NCBI RefSeq assembly: GCF_003545765.1
Contig: NZ_QXIO01000003.1
Location: 186,001 to 250,000 of the forward strand
Source of the DNA: Colwellia sp. RSH04
Lineage (GTDB): Bacteria > Pseudomonadota > Gammaproteobacteria > Enterobacterales > Alteromonadaceae
Reading direction: 5' to 3'
DNA length: 64,000 nucleotides
The notes beneath the pieces are model-generated. The model was not told where the DNA came from, made no database searches, and saw nothing but the letters and a program-made list of their open reading frames with translations. The first letter of the stretch is position 1; every line of letters begins with the position of its first letter. Below are positions 10,794 through 21,891 of this stretch, in pieces. Made by a program: the position numbers and the translations under genes.

Positions 10794-12004
10794 GCTTTAG
10801 CCCCTCGTCTGTTGGTACTGGTTGCTTGCAAGCTCTGCAATCGAATTTCATGATCTATTCGAATTAAAATAACGAGTGCTATGGTCATGGTAATCATAGA
10901 ACTACCGCCATAACTTATTAATGGCATGGTTAAGCCTTTTGTTGGCACAATACCTGCGCTGGCGCCTATATTTACTGCTGCCTGAAAACACATCCAAATG
11001 CCAATAGCATAAGCGAGAAACCCTTCAAAATATTTTTCTTTCGCTAACGCTTTTTTACCGAGGGTCATCGCTTTAAATACTAAAGCCATGCTCAGTAACA
11101 AAATAAAAGTTACGCCAATAAAACCAAACTCTTCTGCTAATACTGCCATAACAAAATCGGTATGAGCTTCTGGCAAATATTCTAGTTTTTGAATGCTATT
11201 ACCTAAGCCTTGACCTAATAATTCACCTCTGCCATATGCCATTAATGATTGTGTTAATTGATAACCACTACCAAAAGGGTCTTGCCAAGGGTCTAAAAAA
11301 CTTGTGATTCGTCGCCAACGATAAGGTTCAAATATTGCTAACATTGACAGTAAAAAAACACCCACTGATGATAAACCAATAAACTGCCACAATTTTGCGC
11401 CAGCTAAAAATAGCAAACCAAATGTCGTAACAAACATAACAATAATGGTACCTAAATCAGGCTGCATCAGTAACAAGCTTGCTAGCACACCGAAAACCAC
11501 CAAAGGTTTCACAAAACCCTTAATGTTTTCCATTACCTGCTCTCTTCTTCTGACTAAGTAAGCAGCTAAATAACAAAAGAAAAATAATTTTGCGGGCTCT
11601 GCTGCTTGAACCGTAATAGGGCCTAGCACTATCCATCGAGTGGAGCCATTAACGGTCCTACCTACGACTAACACCACCATCAACAATAAAATAGCAAAGC
11701 CCAATAGGTAGCTACTATTTTGTTGCCACCATGACATAGGTATTTGCAAGGCAATAGCCGCAATACCGAGGCTGAGAACAATATAAATGCCATGACGTAT
11801 AACAAAATGAAATGGATTATCGAATAATCTCTCAGCTACAGGCATTGATGATGTTGCCACCATCACCAAGCCAACCATATACATAATCAAACCAAGCACT
11901 ACAAAGCTGCGATCAAAAGTTGCGGTATTATGTTCCGAACCTATGGTTATATTGGTTATCCATTTTGGCAACTCAATCGGTAATGTTTTTATAGCTGAGG
12001 TCAT
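10790..12004 (-). CDS. ftsW: Septal peptidoglycan polymerase FtsW
   Basis: FtsW is the SEDS-family glycosyltransferase that polymerises septal glycan with FtsI. The 404 residues form about ten membrane helices. Conserved SEDS sequences are visible: [12 protein letters not shown], the large periplasmic loop with the [21 protein letters not shown] motif, [19 protein letters not shown], and [11 protein letters not shown] near the end. It overlaps murD and murG by 4 bp each. Confidence 0.97.
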   Translation of the reverse strand: MTSAIKTLPIELPKWITNITIGSEHNTATFDRSFVVLGLIMYMVGLVMVATSSMPVAERLFDNPFHFVIRHGIYIVLSLGIAAIALQIPMSWWQQNSSYLLGFAILLLMVVLVVGRTVNGSTRWIVLGPITVQAAEPAKLFFFCYLAAYLVRRREQVMENIKGFVKPLVVFGVLASLLLMQPDLGTIIVMFVTTFGLLFLAGAKLWQFIGLSSVGVFLLSMLAIFEPYRWRRITSFLDPWQDPFGSGYQLTQSLMAYGRGELLGQGLGNSIQKLEYLPEAHTDFVMAVLAEEFGFIGVTFILLLSMALVFKAMTLGKKALAKEKYFEGFLAYAIGIWMCFQAAVNIGASAGIVPTKGLTMPLISYGGSSMITMTIALVILIRIDHEIRLQSLQATSTNRRGAKA

Positions 12005-13416
12005 ATGCGTTCCCCAGCGATTTTGTTCACTAACGCAATAAAGTGTTCACCACGCTCAATATAATTCTTAAACATATCTAAGCTAGCGCAGGCAGGAGAA
12101 AGTAACACTATGTCACCTGAACTTACCAATGAAGTTGCTTGCTCTACTGCATCTTGCAATGAACTAACTTGATAGCACTTGACTGAAGTATTCTCACTTT
12201 GTTTTGCTATACGACTGCCATCTTTACCAAAGGTTATTAAGCTACCTACGTGTGCAGCAAGTACTGAATGCAATGGCGTGAAATCTGCTCCTTTACCTTC
12301 ACCACCTGCAATTAAGACTATACGGCTATTAGGTAGTTTTGTTTTAGCTAACCCTTCAATTGCTGCTAGCGTAGCACCAACATTTGTTGCTTTAGAATCG
12401 TTAATCCATTGCACTTCTTTATAGTTGGCAATGCGCTGACAACGATGCGCTAATCCCATAAAGCCACTTAAACTTTCACTCATAGCAGATAATGACCAAC
12501 CTGCGCTATAACCTAAGGCGAGTGCCGCTAAATAATTCAAAGCGTTATGCATACCTGCAAGTGGTAAGTCTGTAAGTGAAACGAGTGATTGCTGACCAAA
12601 GGCTAAATAAGGTTCGTCGTTAAGGTATTTAATACCAAAATGATCCTCAATGGGTTCGTCACTGCCGAAACTTATTGCTTGTTCTACAGTGTGAATTGGG
12701 AAAGTTGCTTGATCATCTCGATTAAACACAGCGGTATTCGCCTGAAGATATATTCTCTGTTTAATCTCTTGGTAGTTTTTCATCGTTAAATGACGATCTA
12801 AATGATCATCACTTAAATTCAACACAGAAGCGGCAATAGCTTTCATACTATTAAGCGTTTCTAATTGGAAGCTAGAAAGCTCAAAAATAAGCATTTCTGG
12901 TTGGTTTACTGATTCATTAGACTTGTCATGTTCAAGTTCTAGTAATTCAAGTACTGGCAAGCCAATATTTCCACCTAGCTTAGCATTAACCCCAAGTTCT
13001 TTTGCTATGTATGCTAATAGCGATACAACCGTAGATTTACCATTTGATCCTGTTACTGCCAAAATGGGAATAGGCTTAGCTTTAGCATTGTTTACTTGGC
13101 AGAAAAGCTCTACGTCACCTAACACCAAACATGAATCGTTTATCCAATCGCGAATACCAGTAGCCATTAAATCTATGCCGGGGCTTGTGACAATTATATC
13201 TGCATTATTAATAGTCTTTTGGCACCAATACCCAGTAATTAATCTTGTATCTTCAAATTCTTTAGAGAATTCGCGTGAATCAATTGCATTGTCACGACTG
13301 TCATTAACAACAAAAGATAAACCTAACCTGTGCAAATACTTGGCACAGGAAAGCCCTGTTACCCCAGCACCTAACACCAGTAGTTTTTTATCTTTTAATT
13401 CTGTTAAAAACGTCAT
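12001..13416 (-). CDS. murD: UDP-N-acetylmuramoyl-L-alanine--D-glutamate ligase
   Basis: MurD adds D-Glu to UDP-MurNAc-L-Ala. The 471 residues show the Rossmann start [16 protein letters not shown], the P-loop [10 protein letters not shown], the [10 protein letters not shown] block, and the C-terminal [12 protein letters not shown] and [12 protein letters not shown] sequences diagnostic of MurD. It follows mraY by 25 bp. Confidence 0.97.
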   Translation of the reverse strand: MTFLTELKDKKLLVLGAGVTGLSCAKYLHRLGLSFVVNDSRDNAIDSREFSKEFEDTRLITGYWCQKTINNADIIVTSPGIDLMATGIRDWINDSCLVLGDVELFCQVNNAKAKPIPILAVTGSNGKSTVVSLLAYIAKELGVNAKLGGNIGLPVLELLELEHDKSNESVNQPEMLIFELSSFQLETLNSMKAIAASVLNLSDDHLDRHLTMKNYQEIKQRIYLQANTAVFNRDDQATFPIHTVEQAISFGSDEPIEDHFGIKYLNDEPYLAFGQQSLVSLTDLPLAGMHNALNYLAALALGYSAGWSLSAMSESLSGFMGLAHRCQRIANYKEVQWINDSKATNVGATLAAIEGLAKTKLPNSRIVLIAGGEGKGADFTPLHSVLAAHVGSLITFGKDGSRIAKQSENTSVKCYQVSSLQDAVEQATSLVSSGDIVLLSPACASLDMFKNYIERGEHFIALVNKIAGERI

Positions 13417-13441
13417 TAATGTAAAAGCCTATCTAACTGTT

Positions 13442-14524
13442 TTATCGTAATTTTAGTGTGGCTAAACCCACTAAAACTAAAATAAGTGAAATAATCCAAA
13501 ACCTGACAATAACACGTGGCTCAGGCCAGCCTTTCAATTCATAATGATGATGTATTGGAGCCATTCTAAAGATTCGTTGACCGCGCATTTTATATGAGCC
13601 GACTTGCAATATTACTGACATAGTTTCCATCACAAAAACACCGCCCATAATGAATAATACTAACTCTTGCCTCACTAACACGGCGATAACACCTAATGCA
13701 GCACCTAAAGCTAATGAACCGACATCACCCATAAAGACTTGAGCAGGATAAGTGTTAAACCATAAAAAGCCTAAGCCAGCTCCAACAATGGCTGTACAAA
13801 CCACAACCAATTCACTGGTTAAAGGAATATATGGAATATTTAAATAACTAGAGAAATTTACATGGCCTGTCACATAAGCAAACACAGCAAATGCACCCGC
13901 CACCATAATGGTTGGCACAATAGCTAAGCCATCTAAACCATCGGTTAAGTTAACGGCATTAGAAGTGCCAACAATAACAAAGTAAGTCAAAATTAAATAA
14001 AGGATGCCAAGCTGCGGTAATACATCTTTAACAAACGGGATCAGTAATGATGTTTCTTCTGGCGCTTGAGCTGAAGCATATAAAAAAATTGCGGTAGCAA
14101 GGCCTGCTACGGTTTGCCAAAAATACTTCCACTTAGCAATTAATCCATTTGAATCTTTTCGAATAACTTTGCGGTAATCATCGACAAAACCTATGACACC
14201 AAAACTGACCACGACAAACAATACAACCCAGACATAACGATTGGATAAATCTGCCCATAACAAAACGCTGGTTACAATTGAGGCTAAGATTAATATCCCC
14301 CCCATTGTCGGAGTACCTGATTTAGATAAGTGACTTTCAGGGCCATCATCTCGTACCGTTTGTCCTATTTGCATTGCTTGCAAATATCGGATTAACTTGG
14401 GACCAAAATACAACGAAATGAGTAACGCAGTTAGCGTACTAATAATTGCTCTAAACGTTAAGTACGAAAAAACGTTAAAGGCAGAATAAAATTGAGTTAA
14501 ATACTCTCCTAACCATAATAACAT
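13442..14524 (-). CDS. mraY: Phospho-N-acetylmuramoyl-pentapeptide-transferase
   Basis: MraY moves the phospho-MurNAc-pentapeptide onto undecaprenyl phosphate, making lipid I. The 360-residue polytopic membrane protein has the signature [14 protein letters not shown], the catalytic [19 protein letters not shown] and GDVGSLALG, and the C-terminal histidine motif [15 protein letters not shown]. It overlaps murF by one base. Confidence 0.98.
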   Translation of the reverse strand: MLLWLGEYLTQFYSAFNVFSYLTFRAIISTLTALLISLYFGPKLIRYLQAMQIGQTVRDDGPESHLSKSGTPTMGGILILASIVTSVLLWADLSNRYVWVVLFVVVSFGVIGFVDDYRKVIRKDSNGLIAKWKYFWQTVAGLATAIFLYASAQAPEETSLLIPFVKDVLPQLGILYLILTYFVIVGTSNAVNLTDGLDGLAIVPTIMVAGAFAVFAYVTGHVNFSSYLNIPYIPLTSELVVVCTAIVGAGLGFLWFNTYPAQVFMGDVGSLALGAALGVIAVLVRQELVLFIMGGVFVMETMSVILQVGSYKMRGQRIFRMAPIHHHYELKGWPEPRVIVRFWIISLILVLVGLATLKLR

Positions 14525-15996
14525 TAAGATATTACCTCTTTATTCTGTAAAGCTTCATATTGCTCAAACCACTCAATAATGGCTTTTACAACATGTTCCA
14601 TATGAGCACTGCGCGATCCTTTAATTAATATCGCTATCTGTTCTTCACTATCACTAAGTAATTGATTAAACTCCTCATAAATATGGTTTAACAAATCATC
14701 TTTATGAGAAAAGTGTTGGCTACTATTCGCCTCGTTTATTGACTTATTGGCACAAAAACCATCACAAGCGCTTTGACTTAGCACCCCGAGAGTTAATAAG
14801 GTGTTAATATCTAATTCTGCAGCAAACTCGCCCACTTGTTGATGATAACTGCGTGCTTGAGCACCTAATTCGCCCATATCACCTAAAATAAGAATTTGCT
14901 TACCAGGGTATGAAGATAGCAACTGAGCAGCAGCTTTTGCTGATTCTAAATTTGCATTGTAACTATCATCAATTAATTTTACCTTGTCGGTAAGTTGGTA
15001 TAGGTTTAATCGCCCTTTTACTGGCTTCATTTGTGCTAGGCCATGACAAATGTCGTCTAAACTAGCGCCAAACTCTAATGCGATGCTTGCTGCCGCTACT
15101 GCGTTACAAACATTATGCTTGCCTGGAATATTTAATTTAACTAAGCATTGCCCTTGGCGAGTATGCAATTGAAAACTGGCACAACCCAGCTGATCTAATT
15201 GCACATCACTACTAAAGCAATCGGCTTCGCTAAAACATGAAAAAGTACGGACATTTTTATCAATTAAACGCCACTGCCATTTATCGGTATAGCGAGTATC
15301 TTTGTTATATAAAGCAACGCCTTGTGAAGTTAAGCTTGAGAATATTTCACCTTTAGCTCTTGCAACTCCGCACAAGTCACCAAATCCTTCCAAATGAGCC
15401 GCAGCAATGTTATTGATAACAGCTACATCAGGTTTTACTAAATTAGTGGTATAGGCAATTTCACCAATATGATTAGCGCCCAGTTCAATAACAGCAAACT
15501 CATGCGTTTTATCTAAGCGTAATAAAGTTAAAGGCACGCCAATTTCATTATTAAAATTCCCTAAAGTCGCTAATACATTGCCTAGTCTTGATAAAATAGC
15601 GGCAACCATTTCTTTTACTGTGGTTTTACCGCTACTGCCTGTAATAGCAACGGTTTTAGGAGCGACTACTTTTTTAACGTAAGCTCCGAGTTTACCTAGT
15701 GCGACACGGGTATCTTGTACAACAATTTGAGCAATCTGGTTTTCATCAAACTCTGGTAGATGCTGTTCGACAATGACTGCAATACAATCATTTTCAACAA
15801 CCGCTTTAACAAACCGATGCCCATCAAAGTTAGCCCCTTTAAGCGCTAAGAATGCAGTTTGATCGGCTTTGTTCTCTTGTTCAAAGACTCGACTGTCAGT
15901 AACAATATTAGTGATTTGAAACTGCGCTAATTTTTCTGAGCCATACAAAGTTCCCTCTGCGGCAACAGCTATATTTTCAATAGTTAAAGGGATCAT
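14524..15996 (-). CDS. murF: UDP-N-acetylmuramoyl-tripeptide--D-alanyl-D-alanine ligase
   Basis: MurF joins D-Ala-D-Ala (from Ddl) to the UDP-MurNAc-tripeptide. The 490 residues contain TDSR near the N-terminus, [14 protein letters not shown], the P-loop [35 protein letters not shown] and LGDMGELG, all typical of MurF. It overlaps murE by 4 bp and mraY by one base. Confidence 0.97.
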   Translation of the reverse strand: MIPLTIENIAVAAEGTLYGSEKLAQFQITNIVTDSRVFEQENKADQTAFLALKGANFDGHRFVKAVVENDCIAVIVEQHLPEFDENQIAQIVVQDTRVALGKLGAYVKKVVAPKTVAITGSSGKTTVKEMVAAILSRLGNVLATLGNFNNEIGVPLTLLRLDKTHEFAVIELGANHIGEIAYTTNLVKPDVAVINNIAAAHLEGFGDLCGVARAKGEIFSSLTSQGVALYNKDTRYTDKWQWRLIDKNVRTFSCFSEADCFSSDVQLDQLGCASFQLHTRQGQCLVKLNIPGKHNVCNAVAAASIALEFGASLDDICHGLAQMKPVKGRLNLYQLTDKVKLIDDSYNANLESAKAAAQLLSSYPGKQILILGDMGELGAQARSYHQQVGEFAAELDINTLLTLGVLSQSACDGFCANKSINEANSSQHFSHKDDLLNHIYEEFNQLLSDSEEQIAILIKGSRSAHMEHVVKAIIEWFEQYEALQNKEVIS

Positions 15997-17624
15997 TTAT
16001 TTACCCCGCAGTTATGCAGTTGTTGATTTGATTTGGTTTTAATTTCATCTGCAGTTTGATTAACTTGGTAGTATTGAGTAACGACTTTACGTTCATCATA
16101 CGATAGTGTTTCATTGCCTATAATAATGTAATCTTCATGGCCCTTACCCGCTAGCAATACGATATCATTTGCACTAGCACGATCTAGTGTTTCAATAGTC
16201 GCTTTTTTTCTATCAAGTACAATTTGAAGTCTTGCTTGTTCGATATTGGCAATGCCTGTAAGCATGTCATTAACAATGGCTTCAGGTGATTCAGTTCGAG
16301 GGTTATCATTGGTAATGATTAGATGATCAGCATGTTTTTCTGCCGCTTGAGCCATTAAAGGCCTTTTTCCTTTATCTCTATCGCCACCACAACCAAAGAT
16401 AACAAATAGCTCACCTTTACAATGCTCTTTACAGGCAATAAGTGCTTTTTCTAAAGCATCTGGAGTATGTGCATAATCGACTACCGTCGTTGCTAGCCCT
16501 TCACCACTTATTGCTTCCATTCGGCCAGCTATTGGTTTAATTTTTGCTATCGCTTTTGATAGTGATTGTAAAAACTCAGACAACAAAGCTTGTTTCTGGC
16601 TAAGTTCAACCATGGTCACGGCAATAGCAGCTAAAAGGTTATCAATGTTAAAGTCGCCAAGTAATCGGCTAGATACTTCAACTGAACCAAGATGAGTGTT
16701 CAAAGTAAACGTCACACCAGCTAAATGATGTTGAATATCTTGAGCTAATACGTAATGTTTATTTTTTGCTATACGCTCATTTCTTCCATATAGCCACAAC
16801 ACTTGATCTTCTGGCCAAGTCTTTAACCACTGTTGAACACAATCATCATCATCGTTAAGTATCGCAATTTGCTTGTGATTCGCTACAAATAATTTACGTT
16901 TAGCAGCAGCGTAATTTTCCATTGAGCCATGATAGTCAAGGTGATCACGACTTAAATTAGTAAATATTGCCGAATCAAATAGCTCTGCATTAACTCGATG
17001 TTGCTCAAGCGCATGAGAAGACACTTCCATAGCGACATACTCAATATTTTGCTGCTCAAAACGATAAAATAATTGATGAAGTTCCGTTGCGCTTGGCGTG
17101 GTATTAGCAAGAGGAGTTAACTGATCAAAAACGCCAGCACCGTTAGTGCCTATTATCGCGCATTGTTGATTTAATTTTGCTTCACATTCGATAGACGACA
17201 ATAATTGAGCAACCAACTGGGTGGTGCTTGTTTTACCATTTGTCCCTGTGATACCTATCATGCGCATCTTATCTTGAGGGTTATGATAATAACTTTTTGC
17301 TAATTCAAACAATGATTGATTTAGTTGGTAAAAGCTTAATATCGCTACCGATTTTTTATGAGAAGACCACGTTAATTGGCCATGTTCATTCGATGCAGCG
17401 CATTCTGATATAATTAAACAAGCACCAGCTTTGATTGCACTTTCTATATATTTGTCACCATTTTCTACGGTGCCTTTTATTGCACAGAAAATATCACCTA
17501 ACTGAACTTTGCGACTGTCATTGTGCAAATTACCTGTTTTAACCGACAAATTTAACTCTTCACTAACCTTAATATTAAAAAGGTTTAGTGCTGCAATTAT
17601 GTTTTGACACTGAGGCTTATGCAT
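15993..17624 (-). CDS. murE: UDP-N-acetylmuramoyl-tripeptide synthetase MurE
   Basis: MurE adds the third stem residue. The 543 residues have the P-loop ITGTNGKTSTTQL, EVSSHALEQHRV, TNLSRDHLDYHGS and the C-terminal FGCGGDRDKGKRPLMAQ. The motif DNPRTESPE matches the DNPR signature of enzymes that use meso-diaminopimelate, as expected in a Gram-negative organism. The protein is somewhat longer than many MurE proteins because of small insertions and a polar C-terminal tail. It overlaps ftsI by 8 bp. Confidence 0.96.
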   Translation of the reverse strand: MHKPQCQNIIAALNLFNIKVSEELNLSVKTGNLHNDSRKVQLGDIFCAIKGTVENGDKYIESAIKAGACLIISECAASNEHGQLTWSSHKKSVAILSFYQLNQSLFELAKSYYHNPQDKMRMIGITGTNGKTSTTQLVAQLLSSIECEAKLNQQCAIIGTNGAGVFDQLTPLANTTPSATELHQLFYRFEQQNIEYVAMEVSSHALEQHRVNAELFDSAIFTNLSRDHLDYHGSMENYAAAKRKLFVANHKQIAILNDDDDCVQQWLKTWPEDQVLWLYGRNERIAKNKHYVLAQDIQHHLAGVTFTLNTHLGSVEVSSRLLGDFNIDNLLAAIAVTMVELSQKQALLSEFLQSLSKAIAKIKPIAGRMEAISGEGLATTVVDYAHTPDALEKALIACKEHCKGELFVIFGCGGDRDKGKRPLMAQAAEKHADHLIITNDNPRTESPEAIVNDMLTGIANIEQARLQIVLDRKKATIETLDRASANDIVLLAGKGHEDYIIIGNETLSYDERKVVTQYYQVNQTADEIKTKSNQQLHNCGVNK

Positions 17625-19407
17625 CTAAACCTCCATCATCTTGATACGATTTAGTTACAGCATTGCTTTGTGTATTCTTATTTGACTCAGCGACTTTACT
17701 TGAAGCATCAGGGGCAATATTTAGCACCCTTAATGCACCTTTCATTATGCGAGAAAAGACTGGCGCAGCCACTTCACCGCCATGATATAAATCTCCACCG
17801 GGATCATTTATAACCACTACAACGACTAACTCTGGATTTGAAATGGGACCGACACCCGCAAATAATCCAACATAATCATTACCATAACCACCAGCAACCG
17901 CTTTAAACGATGTACCTGTCTTTCCGCCAACACGATACCCTTCAACTTTTGCTTTAGGTACATGCTCATCAACAACGGTTTCAAGCATGTTTACGATTGC
18001 ATTACTATTTTTCTCAGAAAAAATGCGCTCACCTTCACTAGGCTTATCTGTTTTAACAATGGACAGTTCACGCTTTACGCCACCATTGGCAAGCGCAGTA
18101 TAAAACCTTGTTAATTGTAAAGGGGTGATAGCTAACCCATACCCCCAAGATAACGTCGCTAATTCAAACTGAGACCAACGTTGTCTGTCATGCATCATAC
18201 CGGTACTTTCACCCACTAAATCTGTACCCGTATCTTCGGCAAAGCCCACATCAAAAAATTTATCAAGCAAGTAATTTTTAGGAACTGACAGGGCTAATTT
18301 TGTTGTCCCCATATTTGATGAATGAATTAAGATTTCTTCGATAGATAATTTACCGCGATTAATGGGATCGCTTACTCTTCTTCCGCCCAATCTCATCCAA
18401 CCAGGGCTAGTATTGATTACAGTATTTACTTGGGCAGAACCGAACTCAAGCGCAGTAAGCGCCGTAAGAGGTTTCATTGTTGAACCAGGCTCATATATAT
18501 CGGTAATAGCGCGATTTCGAAAGCGGTGTAACGCCGTATTTCTTCTATTATTGGGGTTATAAGATGGGCTATTCGTAATAGCTAATATCTCTCCAGTGTG
18601 AGCATTAGCAACTACGACTGAACCAGAAGCTGCTTTAAAAGCTTGCACTGCACCTTTTAATTCTTTGTATGCAATTGCTTGAATACGTTGGTCAATGCTT
18701 AATGTAATATCTTGCGCTTGTTCTGACTCTTCAACAGACAATATTTCTATTTTTCTGCCTTTAGCATCTTTTCTAAAACGTTTTTCTCCGCCTTTACCCG
18801 TAAGCATTTGATCATAAAGTCGCTCAATACCTTCAATGCCTTTATCATCAACATTGGTAAACCCCACAAGATGAGCACTAATTTCTCCCGTTGGGTAAAA
18901 TCGTTTAGATTCTTTGCGTAAGTGAATACCCGGTATTTTTAATTCTCGAATATAACTTGCCATGGCAGGAGAGATTTTACGCTCTAAATAAACAAAACGT
19001 TTTCTTGGATTTTTGACAATACGTAATGTTAACTTATTAATATCTTGATCAAGGACATCAGCGAGTGCTTGCCAATGTTCTGACATGGCTAAGGCATTAT
19101 TATCCATAATAATTTTAGGATCAGCCCACACTGTTTCTACCGGCACACTAATCGCTAATTCAGTACCGTTTCTATCAACAATTGAACCTCGTTGCACTCT
19201 GTCAGCATGTACTCTTAACGAACGCATATCACCTTGCTTCTTCAGCATTTCAGGTTCAACAATCTGAATATAAGCACTGCGTACCATCAGACCAACATAA
19301 ATTAAGACCACGACAACCATAACCAAGTAAAAACGCCATGCGGCAGTACTTGGTTGGCCATTATTGCCTAATTTTTTGGCTGATTTTATGGTATCGCCTT
19401 TGGTCAT
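17617..19407 (-). CDS. ftsI: Septal peptidoglycan transpeptidase FtsI (PBP3)
   Basis: FtsI cross-links septal peptidoglycan together with FtsW. The 596 residues have one N-terminal membrane helix (about 25-47) and a pedestal domain with RGSIVDRNGTELAISVPV. The transpeptidase domain has SxxK as STMK (Ser at 309), SSN shortly after, and KTGT at about 496. All class B PBP catalytic motifs are intact. A polar Ser/Asn/Lys tail follows the domain. The gene is 31 bp downstream of ftsL. Confidence 0.97.
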   Translation of the reverse strand: MTKGDTIKSAKKLGNNGQPSTAAWRFYLVMVVVVLIYVGLMVRSAYIQIVEPEMLKKQGDMRSLRVHADRVQRGSIVDRNGTELAISVPVETVWADPKIIMDNNALAMSEHWQALADVLDQDINKLTLRIVKNPRKRFVYLERKISPAMASYIRELKIPGIHLRKESKRFYPTGEISAHLVGFTNVDDKGIEGIERLYDQMLTGKGGEKRFRKDAKGRKIEILSVEESEQAQDITLSIDQRIQAIAYKELKGAVQAFKAASGSVVVANAHTGEILAITNSPSYNPNNRRNTALHRFRNRAITDIYEPGSTMKPLTALTALEFGSAQVNTVINTSPGWMRLGGRRVSDPINRGKLSIEEILIHSSNMGTTKLALSVPKNYLLDKFFDVGFAEDTGTDLVGESTGMMHDRQRWSQFELATLSWGYGLAITPLQLTRFYTALANGGVKRELSIVKTDKPSEGERIFSEKNSNAIVNMLETVVDEHVPKAKVEGYRVGGKTGTSFKAVAGGYGNDYVGLFAGVGPISNPELVVVVVINDPGGDLYHGGEVAAPVFSRIMKGALRVLNIAPDASSKVAESNKNTQSNAVTKSYQDDGGLDA

Positions 19408-19438
19408 TTTGTTGCTTATATCTCTTTAAAAATACCAT

Positions 19439-19753
19439 TTATGGTAAGTTAATAATGACTTCTGATTTTGTATCGGGTCTTTTCATCTTAAGAAGCTTCG
19501 TTGCTTTACTCTCAATCGCACTATGTTCTGCTAAGCTATTCTGCTCTAACAGTAAGTTTCGCCACTCAATATTCAATTCGTCTCTTTGACTTAATAGTAC
19601 TTCTAACTCACTCGTTGTCTGTCTATTCACATGGGTATAGTAAATAACTGAAAAAGCTGAAATCACTACAGCAACAAGTAAAAGATAACTCAATGCATAA
19701 CGAACAATGTCTTGCCAAATATCAGTAACGAGTGCAGTTCGACTTACTGCCAT
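19439..19753 (-). CDS. ftsL: Cell division protein FtsL
   Basis: FtsL is the small bitopic partner of FtsQ and FtsB. The 104 residues show one membrane helix at about 17-37 (YALSYLLLVAVVISAFSVIY), followed by a periplasmic coiled coil with LEVLLSQRDELNIEWRNLLLEQNSL, a common FtsL pattern. It lies between rsmH (3 bp) and ftsI (31 bp), the standard position. Sequence conservation is low in this family, so position carries much of the weight. Confidence 0.93.
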   Translation of the reverse strand: MAVSRTALVTDIWQDIVRYALSYLLLVAVVISAFSVIYYTHVNRQTTSELEVLLSQRDELNIEWRNLLLEQNSLAEHSAIESKATKLLKMKRPDTKSEVIINLP

Positions 19754-19756
19754 AAT

Positions 19757-20707
19757 TTATTCTTCTGTATGTGCTAATCGTTCAGCAACACGTAAAACAG
19801 AGCTTCTTGAACGTACATTTTCTGTTACTTCAGATTTGCTCGGTTTTTGTTTTTTCCCCACTAACTGTAATTTCTTGCCTTTATGTAATTCTTCTTCGCT
19901 GATAGGTAATCCACGCGGTACTTTTTTAGGCTGTGAATGTTTTTTCATAAATTGCTTCACTAATCTGTCTTCTAACGAGTGAAAACTTATCACGACCAAA
20001 CGACCATGCTCAGCCAAAACAGATAGTGAAGCAGCAAGTGCCTTTTCAATTTGCTCAAGTTCACTATTGATATACATGCGAATAGCTTGAAAACTTCGTG
20101 TTGCAGGGTGTTTTTTTATTTCTCTTTGTGGCGCAGCTTTTTTAATGATGCTCGCCAATTGCCCTGTTCTTTCGATTAACGCTTCTTCTCGAGCTTCTAC
20201 AATCGCATTGGCAATTCGCCACGCATGTTTTTCTTCACCAAAAGTACGCAAAACCCATGTAATATCTTCGACATCAGCAACTGCTATCCACTGTGCTGCC
20301 GTTTGACCTTTTGTTGTATCCATACGCATATCAAGTGGGCCATCATTCATAAAGCTAAAGCCACGCTCTGCAACATCAAGTTGCGGTGAAGACACCCCAA
20401 GATCGAGTAAAATACCATCTACTTTTCGGGTTAAATTATGCTTATCTGCTATTTCAGCTAAATGGGCGAAACCTTGATGCTCAATTAAAAAGCGCTGGTC
20501 ATCACTAAATTTCTCCGCCGCTTTAATTGCCGTAGGATCTCTATCAATGGCAATGAGCCTGCCATTGTCAGACAGTTTTGATAAAATCAAACCAGAGTGT
20601 CCACCGCGACCGAAGGTGCAATCGATGTAACAGCCATCTGGATCAATGTCTAAACCATCAACAGCTTCACTTAGCAAGACACTAATATGTGATTTATCAA
20701 ATTCCAT
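19757..20707 (-). CDS. rsmH: 16S rRNA (cytosine(1402)-N(4))-methyltransferase
   Basis: RsmH (MraW) methylates N4 of C1402 in 16S rRNA using S-adenosylmethionine. The 316 residues begin [13 protein letters not shown] and contain the SAM motif [13 protein letters not shown], the [11 protein letters not shown] block, [16 protein letters not shown] and [15 protein letters not shown], all diagnostic. It is the second gene of the dcw operon, 51 bp after mraZ. Confidence 0.97.
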   Translation of the reverse strand: MEFDKSHISVLLSEAVDGLDIDPDGCYIDCTFGRGGHSGLILSKLSDNGRLIAIDRDPTAIKAAEKFSDDQRFLIEHQGFAHLAEIADKHNLTRKVDGILLDLGVSSPQLDVAERGFSFMNDGPLDMRMDTTKGQTAAQWIAVADVEDITWVLRTFGEEKHAWRIANAIVEAREEALIERTGQLASIIKKAAPQREIKKHPATRSFQAIRMYINSELEQIEKALAASLSVLAEHGRLVVISFHSLEDRLVKQFMKKHSQPKKVPRGLPISEEELHKGKKLQLVGKKQKPSKSEVTENVRSRSSVLRVAERLAHTEE

Positions 20708-20758
20708 ATTGTTATTCTTATAACCTTTGTTACTTATTATTAGTCACGTGATTTTCGC

Positions 20759-21217
20759 TTACAACGACAAATCAAGTAATCGTTCTGTTAGTTCAATTTC
20801 GCCAGATTGAATTTTATTTATGCCTTGCTGCATTTGAGCTTGCCATGCAGCCTCACTCCATATTTCAAATTTCTTTAACTGACCCACTAACATAATGCTT
20901 TTCTCTAATCCTGCATGTTGTCTTAACGGACCATTAAGTAATAAACGTCCATTTTTATCCATATCACAATCAGTCGCATTACCCAGCAGTACTTGCTGTA
21001 ATAATCGCTCCTGTTTATCCATGCTGGATAAATTACAAAGCTTCAGCTCAATTTCTTCCCATTCTGGCAATGGGTATAGCAATAAACACGGGTGTTGAAT
21101 ATCAACGGTACAAATCATTTGTCCTTGGCAATCAGCAAATAGCTCTTCGCGATACCGAGTAGGTACCGTGATCCTATTTTTACTATCTAATGTAATTGAG
21201 CTAGCGCCTCTAAACAT
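20759..21217 (-). CDS. mraZ: Transcriptional regulator MraZ
   Basis: MraZ is a DNA-binding protein with two SpoVT-AbrB repeats that represses the dcw operon from its own promoter. The 152 residues start MFRGASSITLDSKNRITVPTRYRE and carry the second repeat NATDCDMDKNGRLLLNGPLRQ at about 80-100, both typical. It is the first gene of the operon and has a matching operator 66-91 bp upstream. Confidence 0.97.
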   Translation of the reverse strand: MFRGASSITLDSKNRITVPTRYREELFADCQGQMICTVDIQHPCLLLYPLPEWEEIELKLCNLSSMDKQERLLQQVLLGNATDCDMDKNGRLLLNGPLRQHAGLEKSIMLVGQLKKFEIWSEAAWQAQMQQGINKIQSGEIELTERLLDLSL

Positions 21218-21282
21218 AACTGATTATTTTGTATCTAATTTGTTGTTTTTATATCCAAGTAAAAGTGGTTATGTAATTAAGA

Positions 21283-21308
21283 TCCACAATTTCCCACTTT
21301 TTTCCACA
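21283..21308 (-). promoter_or_regulatory. MraZ operator upstream of mraZ
   Basis: On the minus strand there are three TGGR repeats on an exact 10-bp period: TGGA (21306-21303), TGGG (21296-21293) and TGGA (21286-21283). Known MraZ operators are tandem TGGGN repeats with 5-bp spacers, so this fits autoregulation of the dcw operon. The array lies 66-91 bp before the mraZ start. Confidence 0.82.
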
Positions 21309-21708
21309 TTGATACAGTTTAGTGAACAATGCAAAGCTATGTCAAGCAGATAATAAGGAAAACAACTTGGCTGTAACCAGTTTCAATACTAGTAATATTA
21401 AGGCTTACGGGGAAGTAGATGATATTGTGGAGTTTTGTGGATCTTTAGTGGTAATTTGTCAGTAAAATAAAATAAATTTCTGTTAATTTTGCTGGTTTTT
21501 GATGGTTTTAGTGTCAGAAGTGGATGCCCAGAACGGTGAAACTGATAGAGAATTTTAATTTTACTTTAAAACAAAGGGCTTAACACGAATTTTTTGGAAT
21601 CCTAACAACTGAAGGCATACGCTGTACCTGATATGAATTTGTTACAGGCTGCACAAATCTACTTCTTCCGCTAATATACATGTCATCGATATATAACTAT
21701 TTATTACT
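21309..21708. other. Intergenic stretch between the mraZ operator and the defence island
   Basis: About 400 bp with no convincing gene. A 32-codon plus-strand frame opening at a TTG near 21367 with an AAGGA upstream is probably chance. On the plus strand, GTGG repeats near 21427, 21437 and 21448 resemble MraZ boxes. The left copy of the 12-bp inverted repeat lies at 21636-21647. The junction between core chromosome and island is expected in this stretch. Confidence 0.5.
21636..21647 (+). repeat. Left copy of a 12-bp inverted repeat flanking the island
   Basis: The sequence AATTTGTTACAG occurs here, and its exact reverse complement lies at 43336-43347. The pair encloses all the phosphorothioation genes (21709-43236). 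It could be a remnant of element ends, or chance in AT-rich DNA. Confidence 0.4.
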
Positions 21709-21891
21709 ATGTCATTAACTATTGCTCATATAGACGACTGGTTATCTTCTAAAGAAATTAGAACACATCTAAAGATAACTGGTTGTGAACTAATGCACCT
21801 TCGCGAAAAAGGTAAGCTGGAATTCAAAAAAATTGGTAATGCATATTTTTATAAATTGCCTAAAAAGTTTAGTGAACCGAATGTCAAATAG
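21709..21891 (+). CDS. Small helix-turn-helix (excisionase/MerR-like) DNA-binding protein
   Basis: A 60-residue protein with the layout of an excisionase-family or HTH_17 winged helix: IDDWLSSKEIRTHLKITGCELMHLREKGKLEFKKIGNAYFYKLP. This reads as a helix-turn-helix followed by the KIGNAYFY wing where many family members have R..G.xyR. It is the first gene of the plus-strand half of the island and overlaps the next gene by 11 bp, so it is co-transcribed with it. Likely roles are regulation of the island or a leftover recombination directionality factor; no integrase is present. Identification is by pattern only. Confidence 0.6.
   Translation: MSLTIAHIDDWLSSKEIRTHLKITGCELMHLREKGKLEFKKIGNAYFYKLPKKFSEPNVK

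Noticed and set aside
21367..21468. 32-codon frame starting at TTG with AAGGA upstream, between mraZ and the island
   Set aside because: Very short, non-ATG start and no recognisable content; treated as part of the intergenic region.
21833..21881. Longer N-terminus for the M15-like protein starting at 21833
   Set aside because: It lies almost wholly inside the HTH gene in another frame; the ATG at 21881 gives an 11-bp overlap like the next junction.
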